Source: Micromonospora wenchangensis (lineage in GTDB: Bacteria; Actinomycetota; Actinomycetes; Mycobacteriales; Micromonosporaceae). Taken from it: a DNA stretch of 64,000 nt. The notes under the pieces were generated by a model, which did no database searches, was not told the origin of the DNA, and saw only the letters and a program-made list of their open reading frames with translations. This document shows positions 34,192 through 42,859 of this stretch, piece by piece. Every line of letters begins with the position of its first letter. The stretch's first letter is position 1. Made by a program: the position numbers and the translations under genes. The stretch covers positions 47,101-111,100 of the forward strand of contig NZ_MZMV01000021.1 in assembly GCF_002210435.1 (NCBI RefSeq). Reading direction: 5' to 3'.

Positions 34192-35777
34192 GCAAGGAAC
34201 CGACCTCCCCCACCGGGGACAAGGCCCCGCTGGTCGAGGCCCCCGCCGACACCGTCGCCGGTGAGGTGGTGCTGCGGCTGACCGACGTGGTCAAGACCTT
34301 CCCCGGCGTCCGCGCCCTCGACGGCGTGCAGCTCGAGGTGCGGGCCGGCGAGGTGCACTGCCTGCTCGGGCAGAACGGCGCCGGCAAGTCCACCCTGATC
34401 AAGGTGCTCGCCGGGGTGCACCGCCCCGACTCCGGGCAGGTGCAGTGGCGCGGCGAACCGGCGCACTTCGCCAACCCGCAGGCCGCCATGCGCGCCGGCA
34501 TCGCCACCATCTACCAGGAACTCGACCTGGTGGAGGACCTGTCGGTCGCCGAGAACGCCTTCCTCGGGCACGAGCCGAAGGTCGCCGGTTTCGTCAGGCG
34601 CGGCCTGATGGCCCGGCGTACCCGGGAGATCCTGAGCCGGCTCGGCCACGGCGAGATCCCGCCCGGCCGGATGGTGCGCGCGCTGCCGGCGGCCGGCAAG
34701 CAGGTGGTCAGCATGGCCCGCGCGCTGTCCCACGAGGCCCGGCTGATCATCATGGACGAGCCGAGCGCGGTGCTGGCGCACGACGAGGTGGACAACCTCT
34801 TCCGGATCATCCGGGAACTCACCGCCCAGGGCATCGCGGTCATCTACATCTCGCACCGGATGGAGGAGATCCGCGAGATCGGCGACCGGGTCACCGTACT
34901 CAAGGACGGCCGGACCACCGCGGCGAACCTGCCGGCCCGCGACACCCCGACCCGCGACCTGGTCGCCCGGATGACCGGCCGGACCATCGAGTACGTCTTC
35001 CCGGACCGCCCGGCCGCGCCGGCCACCGGCGACGAGCTGCTGCGGGTCGACGGGCTGAGCCGGACCGGCGAGTTCGCCGACGTCTCGCTCAGCGTCCGTC
35101 CCGGCGAGATCGTCGGCATCGCCGGGCTGGTCGGCTCCGGCCGCTCGGAACTGCTGGAGACGATCTACGGGGCCCGGCGCGCCGAGTCCGGCACCATCCG
35201 GATGGGCGGTCGGACCCTGCGGCCGGGCAGCGTCGGCGCGGCGGTCCGGGCCGGCATGGGCATGGCCCCCGAGGAACGCAAGAGCCAGGCGTTGCTGCTC
35301 GGCGAGCCGATCCACCGCAACGTCACCCTGGCGACCTTCACCCGGTACGCCCGCCTCGGCTTCACCAACGCCGGGCGGGAGCGGGCCGAGGCGGAACGGA
35401 TCGCCGACGACCTCCAGCTCCGGCCCAACGACGTGCGCCGGGCGGTACGCACCCTCTCCGGCGGCAACCAGCAGAAGGTGGTGGTCGGGCGCTGGCTGCT
35501 CGGCGACACCCGGTTGCTGCTGCTCGACGAGCCGACCCGGGGGGTGGACGTGGGGGCCCGTGCCGAGCTGTACCGGGTGATCCGCGGCCTGGCCGCCCAG
35601 GGGGTCGGCGTGCTGCTGGTCTCCAGCGAGGTGCCCGAGGTGCTCGGCCTGGCCGATCGGGTGCTGGTGATGCGGGAGGGCCGGATGGTGCGCGAGGCGC
35701 CCGCCGGCGAACTGGACGAGAACACCGTGCTCGACCTCGTCATGGCGGGGTCTCTGATGGAAGGCGCGCCGGCATGA
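34188..35777 (+). CDS. sugar ABC transporter ATP-binding protein (RbsA/XylG/MglA type)
   Basis: 529 residues, two tandem ABC domains. The first has an intact Walker A (GQNGAGKST, about 62-70), a Walker B LIIMDEPSA, but a degenerate signature (LPAAGKQ). The second has a degenerate Walker A (GLVGSGRSE) but a full signature LSGGNQQK and Walker B LLLLDEPTRGVDVG. This asymmetry is normal for the ribose/xylose/galactose class. It powers the permease encoded two frames on. The start overlaps the ROK gene stop by four bases, and the stop overlaps a 12-codon mini-ORF. Confidence 0.92.
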   Translation: MSKEPTSPTGDKAPLVEAPADTVAGEVVLRLTDVVKTFPGVRALDGVQLEVRAGEVHCLLGQNGAGKSTLIKVLAGVHRPDSGQVQWRGEPAHFANPQAAMRAGIATIYQELDLVEDLSVAENAFLGHEPKVAGFVRRGLMARRTREILSRLGHGEIPPGRMVRALPAAGKQVVSMARALSHEARLIIMDEPSAVLAHDEVDNLFRIIRELTAQGIAVIYISHRMEEIREIGDRVTVLKDGRTTAANLPARDTPTRDLVARMTGRTIEYVFPDRPAAPATGDELLRVDGLSRTGEFADVSLSVRPGEIVGIAGLVGSGRSELLETIYGARRAESGTIRMGGRTLRPGSVGAAVRAGMGMAPEERKSQALLLGEPIHRNVTLATFTRYARLGFTNAGRERAEAERIADDLQLRPNDVRRAVRTLSGGNQQKVVVGRWLLGDTRLLLLDEPTRGVDVGARAELYRVIRGLAAQGVGVLLVSSEVPEVLGLADRVLVMREGRMVREAPAGELDENTVLDLVMAGSLMEGAPA

Positions 35778-35812
35778 GCGAGCGCAGTGGACATAACGAG
35801 GTGACGGCATGA
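35774..35812 (+). CDS. 12-codon bridging mini-ORF (MSERSGHNEVTA)
   Basis: A tiny frame whose ATG overlaps the stop of the ATPase gene and whose stop overlaps the ATG of the permease gene, each through ATGA. Inside it AACGAGGTG provides the permease's ribosome-binding site. It probably serves as a translational bridge that keeps ribosomes moving between the two genes rather than making a functional peptide. A second MSER-starting bridge occurs at 45522. Confidence 0.4.
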   Translation: MSERSGHNEVTA

Positions 35813-36930
35813 GTGAGTCGACCGGGACCGCGACGCCGGACCGGCCGGCGGACCTGCCGGCGCAGTCCCCGCCGGTAGACCCGGCGGTGACGGCGTCGCT
35901 CAAGGAGAAGCCGCGGACGGGCGGGTTGTCGTTCTGGAGCGGCGACGGGGGCGAGGGCGCGAAGCGTAACCTCGGCCTGATCGGCGTGCTGGTGGTGCTG
36001 ATCGTGATCGGTGCCGCGACCCGCTGGGATCTCTACTCCAACCCGGACTGGGTGTGGGGCAACACGCTGACCATCCTCAAGCTCGCCTCGGTGGTCGGGG
36101 TGGTCACCGTCGGGATGACCTTCGTGATCATCGGCGGCGGCATCGACCTGTCGGTCGGCGCGATCGTCGCCCTCGCCGGGGTGTGGGCGACCACGGTCGC
36201 CACCCAGAGCTACGGCGCGGGCGGCATGATCTTCACGGCGATCGTGGTGGGTGTCGCGGTCGGCCTGGTCAACGGGATTCTCATCTCGTACGGGCGGCTG
36301 GTGGCGTTCATCGCCACGCTGGCCATGATGGTCGCCGCCCGGGGTCTGGCCGCCCAGATCTCCGGCAAGCAGACCCAGGTGTCGAACAACTCCTTCATCA
36401 ACGGCATCGCCAGCACCGACCTGCTCGGCATTCCGCTGCTGGTCTACATCCTCGCCGCCGTGGTCGCCGCCGGGTGGGTGCTGCTCAACCGCACCACCTT
36501 CGGCCGGCGTACGGTCGCCGTCGGCGGCAACCCGGAGGCGGCCCGGCTCGCCGGCATCAACGTCCGGCGGCACACCCTGCTGCTCTACGCGCTGTCCGGG
36601 CTGTGCTGCGGCATCGCCGCGATCATGCTGACCGCGCAGGCCAACTCCGCCCAGGCGGCCATGGCCAACCTGTACGAGCTGGACGCGATCGCCGCGGCCA
36701 TCATCGGCGGCACGCTGCTCAGCGGTGGCCGGGGCACGATCATCGGCTCCCTGCTCGGGGTGCTGATCTTCTCCACCATCACCAACCTCTTCGCCATCAA
36801 CGGCCTGTCCACCGAGGCCCAGAACATGGTCAAGGGCGGCATCATCGTCGGCGCCGTCCTGATCCAGCAGGTGCAGTTCCGCAGCGTCACCCAGTTCCTC
36901 AGCCGCAACAAGCTGACCACCCCCGCCTGA
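35809..36930 (+). CDS. sugar ABC transporter permease (RbsC type)
   Basis: 373 residues. A hydrophilic N-terminal tail of about 50 residues precedes eight to ten membrane segments. Family signatures: GMTFVIIGGGIDLSVGAIVALAGV, GLVNGILISYGRLVAFIATLAMMVAARGLA, RTVAVGGNPEAARLAGINV (the EAA-like loop) and GGTLLSGGRGTIIGSLLGVLIFSTI. It forms the inner-membrane channel for a monosaccharide or polyol. Confidence 0.92.
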   Translation: MSESTGTATPDRPADLPAQSPPVDPAVTASLKEKPRTGGLSFWSGDGGEGAKRNLGLIGVLVVLIVIGAATRWDLYSNPDWVWGNTLTILKLASVVGVVTVGMTFVIIGGGIDLSVGAIVALAGVWATTVATQSYGAGGMIFTAIVVGVAVGLVNGILISYGRLVAFIATLAMMVAARGLAAQISGKQTQVSNNSFINGIASTDLLGIPLLVYILAAVVAAGWVLLNRTTFGRRTVAVGGNPEAARLAGINVRRHTLLLYALSGLCCGIAAIMLTAQANSAQAAMANLYELDAIAAAIIGGTLLSGGRGTIIGSLLGVLIFSTITNLFAINGLSTEAQNMVKGGIIVGAVLIQQVQFRSVTQFLSRNKLTTPA

Positions 36931-37058
36931 CCCGGACGCGTCGCCCCACCGGGCGCGTCCCGACCCTCCGCATCACCGCATTCCGGCGGCCACCGACGGT
37001 GGCCGGGATCAGCACAACCTTTTTCACCCCCACCATCCGTCATTTCCTGGAGGTCGTC

Positions 37059-38114
37059 ATGACCCAGCCCCGTGACCTGTCCCGTCGCCGGTTGCTCTTC
37101 GGCGGCGCGGCGGTCGGCGCCGGTGTGCTCCTCGCCGGTTGCACCAGCAACGAGTCCACACCGACCGCGGCGCAGACCAAGGCGGCCGACAACGCCGAGG
37201 GCGGCAACGCCGCCCCCGGCAAGAAGGTCACCATCGGCTTCTCCGCCCCCGCCGCCGACCACGGCTGGATCGCCGCCATCACCAACAACGCCAAGGCGCA
37301 GGCCGGCGCGTACTCGGACGTGGACTTCAAGACCGTCGAGGCCGGCGCGGACGCGGCGGCCCAGCGGGCGGCGCTGTCCACCCTGGTCGCCCAGAAGCCG
37401 GACGTCATCGTGGTGCTGCCGCACGACGGCAAGGAGCTCAACGCGTTCGGCCTGGAGTCGATGAAGGCCGGCATCCCGGTGGTCAACCTGGACCGGGCGT
37501 TCCCCGACGCGCTGGCCTACCGGCTGCAGATCATGGGCGACAACTACGGCATGGGCGTGGCCGCCGCGAACTTCATCGTGGAGCAGCTCAAGGCCAAGGG
37601 CGTCAGCAACCCGGTGATCGGTGAGATCCCCGGCATCGACTCGCTGGAGCTGACCCAGCAGCGCTCCAAGGGCTTCGCCGACACCCTGGCCACGGCCGGG
37701 TTCAAGGTGGCCAACCGGCGGCCGGCCGAGTTCACCGCCGACTCCGGCCAGCAGGCGGCCACCGGCCTGTTCCAGGCCCTGCCGAAGATCGACGCGGTCT
37801 GGAACCACGACGACGACCAGGGCATCGGTGTCCTGGCCGCGGTCAACCAGGCCAACCGCAAGGAGTTCTTCATGGTCGGCGGCGCCGGCTCGAAGAAGGC
37901 CATGGAGGACATCCAGGCCGACAACACGGTGCTCAAGGCGACCGTGACCTACAGCCCGTCGATGGCCTCCTCGGCCATCTCCCTGGCCCGCCTCATCGCC
38001 CAGGGCAAGGGCATGTCCGACCTGGTGGAACTCCAGGTGCCCAAGGAGATCGTGCTCGCCTCGGAGACGATCACCAAGGAGAACGCGAGCAACTACCTCA
38101 AGCTCGGGTTCTGA
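37059..38114 (+). CDS. sugar ABC transporter substrate-binding lipoprotein
   Basis: 351 residues. RRRLLFGGAAVGAGVLLAGC combines a twin-arginine motif with a lipobox (Cys28), so it is probably a Tat-exported lipoprotein. The mature domain is the periplasmic-binding type I fold of ribose/inositol-like binding proteins (KKVTIGFSAPAADHGWIAAITNNAKAQAG, DVIVVLPHDGKELNAFGLESMKAGIPVVNLDRAF, AVWNHDDDQGIGVLAAV). Aromatic and Asp/Asn residues in these loops bind the sugar. GGAGG lies 6 bases before the ATG. A 128-base gap separates it from the permease, with a weak 7-bp hairpin at 36934-36960 that may modulate its level. Confidence 0.9.
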   Translation: MTQPRDLSRRRLLFGGAAVGAGVLLAGCTSNESTPTAAQTKAADNAEGGNAAPGKKVTIGFSAPAADHGWIAAITNNAKAQAGAYSDVDFKTVEAGADAAAQRAALSTLVAQKPDVIVVLPHDGKELNAFGLESMKAGIPVVNLDRAFPDALAYRLQIMGDNYGMGVAAANFIVEQLKAKGVSNPVIGEIPGIDSLELTQQRSKGFADTLATAGFKVANRRPAEFTADSGQQAATGLFQALPKIDAVWNHDDDQGIGVLAAVNQANRKEFFMVGGAGSKKAMEDIQADNTVLKATVTYSPSMASSAISLARLIAQGKGMSDLVELQVPKEIVLASETITKENASNYLKLGF

Positions 38115-38134
38115 TACACGGGGGGAGACCCACC

Positions 38135-39343
38135 TTGTCCACTCACGACAGCGAACTCCGGATCGGGATGATCGGGTATTCGTTCATGGGCGCCGCGCAC
38201 TCACAGGCGTGGCGCACCGTGAACCGGGTGTACGACCTGCCCGCCCGGGTTCGGATGGCGAAGATCTGCGGCCGGGACGCCGCGAAGGTCGCCGAGGCAG
38301 CCGACCGGCTGGGCTGGGACGCGCACACCACCGACTGGCGTGCCCTGGTCAACTCGGACGACATCGACGTGGTCGACATCTGCACACCAGGTGACAGCCA
38401 CGCCGAGATCGCCCTCGCCGCGCTCGCCGCCGGCAAGCACGTGATCTGCGAGAAACCGCTGGCCAACACGGTGGACGAGGCGCGGGCGATGACCGCCGCC
38501 GCGGCCACCGCGGCAGCCGCCGGGGTCCGGTCCATGTGCGGGTTCAACTACCGCCGGGTGCCCGCCGTCGCCCTGATGCGACAGCTCGTCGCCGAAGGAC
38601 GGCTCGGGACGATCCGGCACGTCCGCGCGACGTACCTCCAGGACTGGATCGTCGACCCGCAGTTCCCCCTGGTCTGGAGGCTGGAGAAGGACAAGGCGGG
38701 CTCCGGTGCCCTCGGGGACATCGGGGCGCACATCATCGACCTGACCCAGTACGTGACCGGGCAACGGATCACCGGGGTCAGCGCCGTGACCGAGACGTTC
38801 GTCAAGGAGCGTCCGCTGCCGGGCGCGTCCAGCGGCCTGGCCGCCGAGGTCGACGGCGACGCCACGGCGACCGGCACGGTCACCGTCGACGACGCCGCGA
38901 TCTTCGTGGCCCGGCTGGACGACGGGGCACTGGCCACGTACGAGGCGACCCGGTTCGCCACCGGCCGCAAGAACGCCCTCCGGGTGGAGATCAACGGATC
39001 GCTCGGTTCGGTGGTGTTCGACCTGGAACGCCTCAACGAACTGGAGTTCTACGACGCCACCCGGCCGACGGCCGAGCAGGGGTTCGCCCGCATCCTGGTC
39101 ACCGAGGCCGAGCACCCGTACATGGCGGCCTGGTGGCCGCCGGGTCACATCATCGGCTACGAGCACTCCTTCACGCACGAGATGCGCGACTTCGTCGAGG
39201 CGGTCGCCACCGGCGTCGACCCGACCCCGTCGTTCGCCGACGCGTTGCAGGTCCAGCTCGTGCTGGACGCGGTGACCCGTTCGGCGGAACTCGGTTCCCA
39301 GTGGACCGACGTCGAGCCGGCCCTGGCCGCGCTCGCCGTCTGA
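38135..39343 (+). CDS. Gfo/Idh/MocA-family oxidoreductase
   Basis: 402 residues. N-terminal Rossmann domain (IGMIGYSFMGAAHSQAWRTV, ICGRDAAKVAEAADRLGW, DVVDICTPGDSHAEIALAALAAGKHVICEKPLANTVDEA, with the EKP signature) and C-terminal alpha/beta substrate domain (GDIGAHIIDLTQYVTG with the DxxxH pair, then a loop ending at about 390). It oxidises or epimerises a sugar, inositol or derivative using NAD(P). It follows the transporter by 20 bases, with TTG as start and GGGGGAG 7 bases upstream. Product of this operon is probably a keto-sugar or keto-cyclitol step. Confidence 0.9.
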   Translation: MSTHDSELRIGMIGYSFMGAAHSQAWRTVNRVYDLPARVRMAKICGRDAAKVAEAADRLGWDAHTTDWRALVNSDDIDVVDICTPGDSHAEIALAALAAGKHVICEKPLANTVDEARAMTAAAATAAAAGVRSMCGFNYRRVPAVALMRQLVAEGRLGTIRHVRATYLQDWIVDPQFPLVWRLEKDKAGSGALGDIGAHIIDLTQYVTGQRITGVSAVTETFVKERPLPGASSGLAAEVDGDATATGTVTVDDAAIFVARLDDGALATYEATRFATGRKNALRVEINGSLGSVVFDLERLNELEFYDATRPTAEQGFARILVTEAEHPYMAAWWPPGHIIGYEHSFTHEMRDFVEAVATGVDPTPSFADALQVQLVLDAVTRSAELGSQWTDVEPALAALAV

Positions 39344-39800
39344 CCAGCCACCTCCGCCGCCGACCGGCGAGGGACCGGCCGCGGTTGCGCCCCGCGGCCG
39401 GGCCGGGGTCGGTGTCGGAGGGCGTGCGCCGGGCCGTCGGCCCGGGGCACGCGCACGTCGGCCGTCCGGTGCGGCCGGACCGGGATTCCCCGGTCGCACC
39501 GGAGGGCCGCCTGTTAGAACATTGATGAACGTGATTCGATAAACCGGATCACCACCACAGTCGTCCGGCCGGAGGCGCGCCGCCGCCGTCGGCCGGATGC
39601 GGGGAGGCAGGGCCGAGACGCCGAACCGGCCCTGCCTGCCAGCCCCGTCCGCACGCCGTACGGGAACCGGATGCGGTGACGATGCCGCCGACGTCGTCGC
39701 CGTGCCCGGTGCCATCCCGCACGACGGGCGGGCGGGGCCACCCCGCGCCCCACCGTACGACTCGACCGACGCGACGTTTCCACCCGACGGAAGGAGCACC
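39344..39800. other. 457-bp intergenic region with two hairpins and an AT-rich promoter zone
   Basis: Two GC hairpins follow the oxidoreductase gene: 39422-39452 (GCGTGC..CCGGGCC/GGCCCGG..GCACGC) and 39465-39503 (TCCGGTGCG/CGCACCGGA with inner ACCGGG/CCCGGT), together a plausible terminator. The AT-rich stretch 39511-39550 (GTTAGAACATTGATGAACGTGATTCGATAAACC) is the likely promoter/operator zone for the ino1-ebo operon. AAGGAG lies 5 bases before the ATG at 39801. No gene is recognisable here. Confidence 0.55.
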
Positions 39801-40949
39801 ATGAGAACGGGTGTCTGGCTGGTGGGAGCGCGCGGTTCCGTCGCGACCACCGCCATCGTCGGGGGCCTCGCCCTGCGGGCCGGTCTCACCGGCCCCACCG
39901 GCTGCGTCACCGAACTTCCCGACCTGCGCGGGCCCGCCCTGCCCACCTTCGCCGACCTGGTCTTCGGCGGTCACGACGTGGCCACCACCCCGCTGACCAA
40001 GCGGGCCGAGGCGCTCGCCGCCGCCGGGGTGCTGCCCGGCCGGCTGGCCGCCGCGCTCGTCGCCGACCTGACCGCCGTCGAGGAGGACCTGCGGCCCGCG
40101 CCCACCGGCGGCAGCCAGGCCGACCGGGCCGCCGCCATCGCCGCCGAGCTGACCGCGTTCCGCGACCGGCACCGGCTGGACCGGGTGGTGGTGGTCAACG
40201 TCTCCGCCACCGAACCCGCCCCCGCCACGCACCCCGGCCACGCCGACCCGGACGCCCTGCGGGCCGCCCTCGCCGGCACCGACGAGGTGCTGCCGCCCAG
40301 CTCGCTCTACGCGTACGCGGCCGTCGAGGCGGGCTGCCCGTACGTCGACTTCACCCCGTCCACCGGGCTGCGCCTGCCGGCGCTCGCGGCGCTGGCCGCC
40401 CAGCGCGGCCTGCCGTACGCCGGGCACGACGGGAAGACCGGGGAGACCCTGGTCAAGTCGGTGCTCGCCCCGATGTTCGCGATGCGCAACCTCGCGGTCC
40501 GCTCCTGGTCCGGGGTCAACCTGCTCGGCGGCGGCGACGGGGCGACCCTGGCCGAGCCGGGCGCCAACGCCGCCAAGGTGGACAGCAAGCAGCGGGTCCT
40601 CGGCGAGACCCTCGGCTACGTGCCGCAGGGCGGCACCCGGATCGACTACGTCGAGGACCTCGGCGACTTCAAGACCGCCTGGGATCTGATCACCTTCGCC
40701 GGGTTCCTCGGCACCGGGATGCGGATGGAGTTCACCTGGCACGGCTGCGACTCCGCGCTGGCCGCCCCGCTGGTGCTCGACCTGGCCCGGCTCACCGCCG
40801 CCGCGCACGCCGCCGGCCGGGTCGGCCCCCTGCCCGAACTGGCGTTCTTCTTCAAGGACCCGATCGACTCGCCCACCCACTCGCTGAGCACCCAGTGGCA
40901 GCGGCTCGTCGACTTCACCCGGGAGCTGCACGCCGGCGGTGCCGGATGA
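39801..40949 (+). CDS. inositol-3-phosphate-synthase-like sugar phosphate cyclase
   Basis: 382 residues. NAD-binding start VWLVGARGSVATTAIVGG (about 4-21), VVVVNVSATEPAP, and the Ino1 catalytic region GHDGKTGETLVKSVLAPMF with the Lys residues, NLLGGGDGATL and GYVPQGGTRIDYVEDLGDFKTAWDLITF. Ino1 enzymes convert glucose 6-phosphate to inositol 3-phosphate through oxidation, aldol cyclisation and reduction. The sequence is diverged from housekeeping actinobacterial Ino1, so the product may be another cyclitol phosphate. It is first in an operon of ebo genes; its stop overlaps the next ATG. Confidence 0.85.
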   Translation: MRTGVWLVGARGSVATTAIVGGLALRAGLTGPTGCVTELPDLRGPALPTFADLVFGGHDVATTPLTKRAEALAAAGVLPGRLAAALVADLTAVEEDLRPAPTGGSQADRAAAIAAELTAFRDRHRLDRVVVVNVSATEPAPATHPGHADPDALRAALAGTDEVLPPSSLYAYAAVEAGCPYVDFTPSTGLRLPALAALAAQRGLPYAGHDGKTGETLVKSVLAPMFAMRNLAVRSWSGVNLLGGGDGATLAEPGANAAKVDSKQRVLGETLGYVPQGGTRIDYVEDLGDFKTAWDLITFAGFLGTGMRMEFTWHGCDSALAAPLVLDLARLTAAAHAAGRVGPLPELAFFFKDPIDSPTHSLSTQWQRLVDFTRELHAGGAG

Positions 40950-41893
40950 CCAGCCTGGCCGACCTGGCCGAGCTGGTCCGGGCACCGGCCGCGCTGTCCG
41001 TACCGGGGGACCTGGTGGCCGGGGCGGCGGCGGCCGGGGTGCTCGGCCCGCGTACCGCCGGGCTGGCCGGCGCGTCGGTGCTGCTCTACTGGGCCGGGAT
41101 GGCCGCCAACGACTGGGCCGACCGGGGGCTGGACGCCGAGGAACGCCCGGAACGGCCCATCCCGAGCGGCCGGATCACCCCGGCCGCCGCCGCCGGGGTC
41201 GCCGCCGGGCTCACCGCCGCCGGCCTGGGCCTGGCCGCCGCCGTGGGCGGTCGCCGCGCCGCCGCCGTCGCGCTCCCGCTCGCCGCCACCATCTGGGGGT
41301 ACGACCTCGCGGCGAAGAACACCGCCGCCGGTCCCGCCGTGATGGCTGCCTGCCGGGGGCTGGACGTGCTGCTCGGCGCGTCACCCGGCCGGCCGGTCCG
41401 GGCGCTGCCGGCGGCGCTCACCGTCGCCGCGCACACCTGGACGGTCACCGCCCTGTCCCGACGTGAGGTCAGCGGTGCCGACGCGGCGCTGCCCCGGCGC
41501 ACCCTCGCCGGCACCGCCCTGGTCGCGCTGGCCGCCACCACCCTGCCCCGCCGCGCCACCCCGACGCCGGCCCCGCACCCCCGGGCCGCCGAGCCGTCCC
41601 CGCGTCCCCTGGCCGCCGAGCCGTCCCCGCGTCCCCTGGCCGGGATGGTCGCCGCCGCGCTGCCGGTCGGCCTGGCCGGCTGGTACGTCGCCCAGTACGG
41701 CGGCGCGCAGGCCCGGGTCGCCGCCGAGCCCACCGCCGGCCGGGTCCGGGCCGCCGTCGGGGCCGGCATCACCGGGCTGCCCTCGTTGCAGGGCGCGCTC
41801 ACCGCGCGGGCCGGCGCCGGGCTGGTCGGCGCGCTGGTTGCGCTCGCCGCGCCGCTGGGCGGCCGGTTGGCCCGGAAGCTCTCCCCGACATGA
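40946..41893 (+). CDS. eboC: UbiA-family prenyltransferase (EboC-like; SCO3242 family)
   Basis: 315 residues with about eight membrane segments. The UbiA Asp-rich motif is NDWADRGLDAEERPERPIP (about 52-70), which binds the magnesium-diphosphate of the prenyl donor. A second conserved segment AACRGLDVLLGAS replaces the usual second Asp motif, as in the EboC group. It is predicted to transfer a polyprenyl chain to a small hydrophilic acceptor in the membrane. It carries an in-frame 27-bp tandem duplication giving AAEPSPRPL twice in a cytoplasmic or loop segment. Overlaps both neighbours by ATGA. Confidence 0.85.
   Translation: MTSLADLAELVRAPAALSVPGDLVAGAAAAGVLGPRTAGLAGASVLLYWAGMAANDWADRGLDAEERPERPIPSGRITPAAAAGVAAGLTAAGLGLAAAVGGRRAAAVALPLAATIWGYDLAAKNTAAGPAVMAACRGLDVLLGASPGRPVRALPAALTVAAHTWTVTALSRREVSGADAALPRRTLAGTALVALAATTLPRRATPTPAPHPRAAEPSPRPLAAEPSPRPLAGMVAAALPVGLAGWYVAQYGGAQARVAAEPTAGRVRAAVGAGITGLPSLQGALTARAGAGLVGALVALAAPLGGRLARKLSPT
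41584..41637 (+). repeat. 27-bp perfect tandem duplication inside the prenyltransferase gene
   Basis: Two exact consecutive copies (41584-41610 and 41611-41637) of a 27-base unit, in frame, encoding AAEPSPRPL twice between predicted membrane helices. Zero divergence indicates a very recent slippage or a length-variable loop. Confidence 0.9.
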
Positions 41894-42822
41894 CCGCCCC
41901 ACCGCCCACCACCCCCGCCGACGAGCCGGCCGTGGAGCGGCTGCGGTTCGGCTACGGCACCAACGGCTTCGCCAACCACCGGCTCGACGACGCCCTGACG
42001 GTGCTGGCCGACCTCGGCTACGAGGGGGTCGCGCTGACCCTCGACCACGACCACCTCGACCCGTACGCGCCGGGGCTGGCCCGTCGGGTCGACGCGGTGG
42101 CGCACCGGCTGGCCGCGCTCGGCCTCGGCGTGGTGGTCGAGACCGGTGCCCGCTACCTGCTCGACCCGTGGCGCAAGCACGCCCCGACGCTGCTGCACGA
42201 CGACCCGGCCGGCCGGATCGACTTCCTGCAACGGGCGGTGCGGGTCGGCGCGGACCTCGGCGCGGAGGCGGTCTCGTTCTGGGCCGGGGTCCGGCCCGGC
42301 CACGTCCCCGCGGAGGTGGCCCGGGACCGGCTGGTCGCCGGCTGCGCCACGGTGGTGGCCGCCGCCGACCGGGTCGGGGTCACCCTGGGCTTCGAACCGG
42401 AGCCGGGGATGCTGGTCGAGGACATCGCCGGCTGGCGGTGGCTGCACCGGGCCCTCGGCGAGCCGGCGTGCTTCGGCATCACCCTCGACATCGGACACTG
42501 CCGCTGCCTGGAGTCGGCGACCGTGCCGGAGTGTGTACGCCAGGTGGCCGACCACCTGGTCAACGTGCAGATCGACGACATGCGCCGGGGCGTGCACGAA
42601 CACCTGGAGTTCGGCACCGGCGAGATCGACTTCCCGCCGGTGCTGCGGGCCCTGGCCGACGGCGGCTACCGGGGACTCGTCGCCGTGGAGCTGCCCCGGC
42701 ACTCGCACGCCGCGCCCACCGTGGCCGCCCGGTCGCTGGACTTCCTGCGCACCGCCGCCCGGCAGGCCGGTCTCGCGGTGGGCGCGCCACCCGTGCCCGC
42801 CGGCACCACCGGGGCGGACTGA
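41890..42822 (+). CDS. sugar phosphate isomerase/epimerase (TIM barrel, AP-endonuclease-2 fold)
   Basis: 310 residues. LRFGYGTNGFANHRLDDALTVLADLGYEGVALTLDHDHLDPYAPG, VTLGFEPEPGMLVEDIAGW, GITLDIGHCRCLE and VNVQIDDMRRGVHEHLEFGTGEIDFP give the metal-binding Glu/Asp/His/Glu pattern of xylose-isomerase-like barrels. It likely isomerises or epimerises a cyclitol or keto-sugar intermediate. Its start overlaps the prenyltransferase stop. It differs from EboE (also a TIM barrel), so the operon carries two barrel enzymes. Confidence 0.85.
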   Translation: MTAPPPTTPADEPAVERLRFGYGTNGFANHRLDDALTVLADLGYEGVALTLDHDHLDPYAPGLARRVDAVAHRLAALGLGVVVETGARYLLDPWRKHAPTLLHDDPAGRIDFLQRAVRVGADLGAEAVSFWAGVRPGHVPAEVARDRLVAGCATVVAAADRVGVTLGFEPEPGMLVEDIAGWRWLHRALGEPACFGITLDIGHCRCLESATVPECVRQVADHLVNVQIDDMRRGVHEHLEFGTGEIDFPPVLRALADGGYRGLVAVELPRHSHAAPTVAARSLDFLRTAARQAGLAVGAPPVPAGTTGAD

Positions 42823-42859
42823 CCACCGCCGACCGTACGCACCTGGGGAGGGAAGACGG

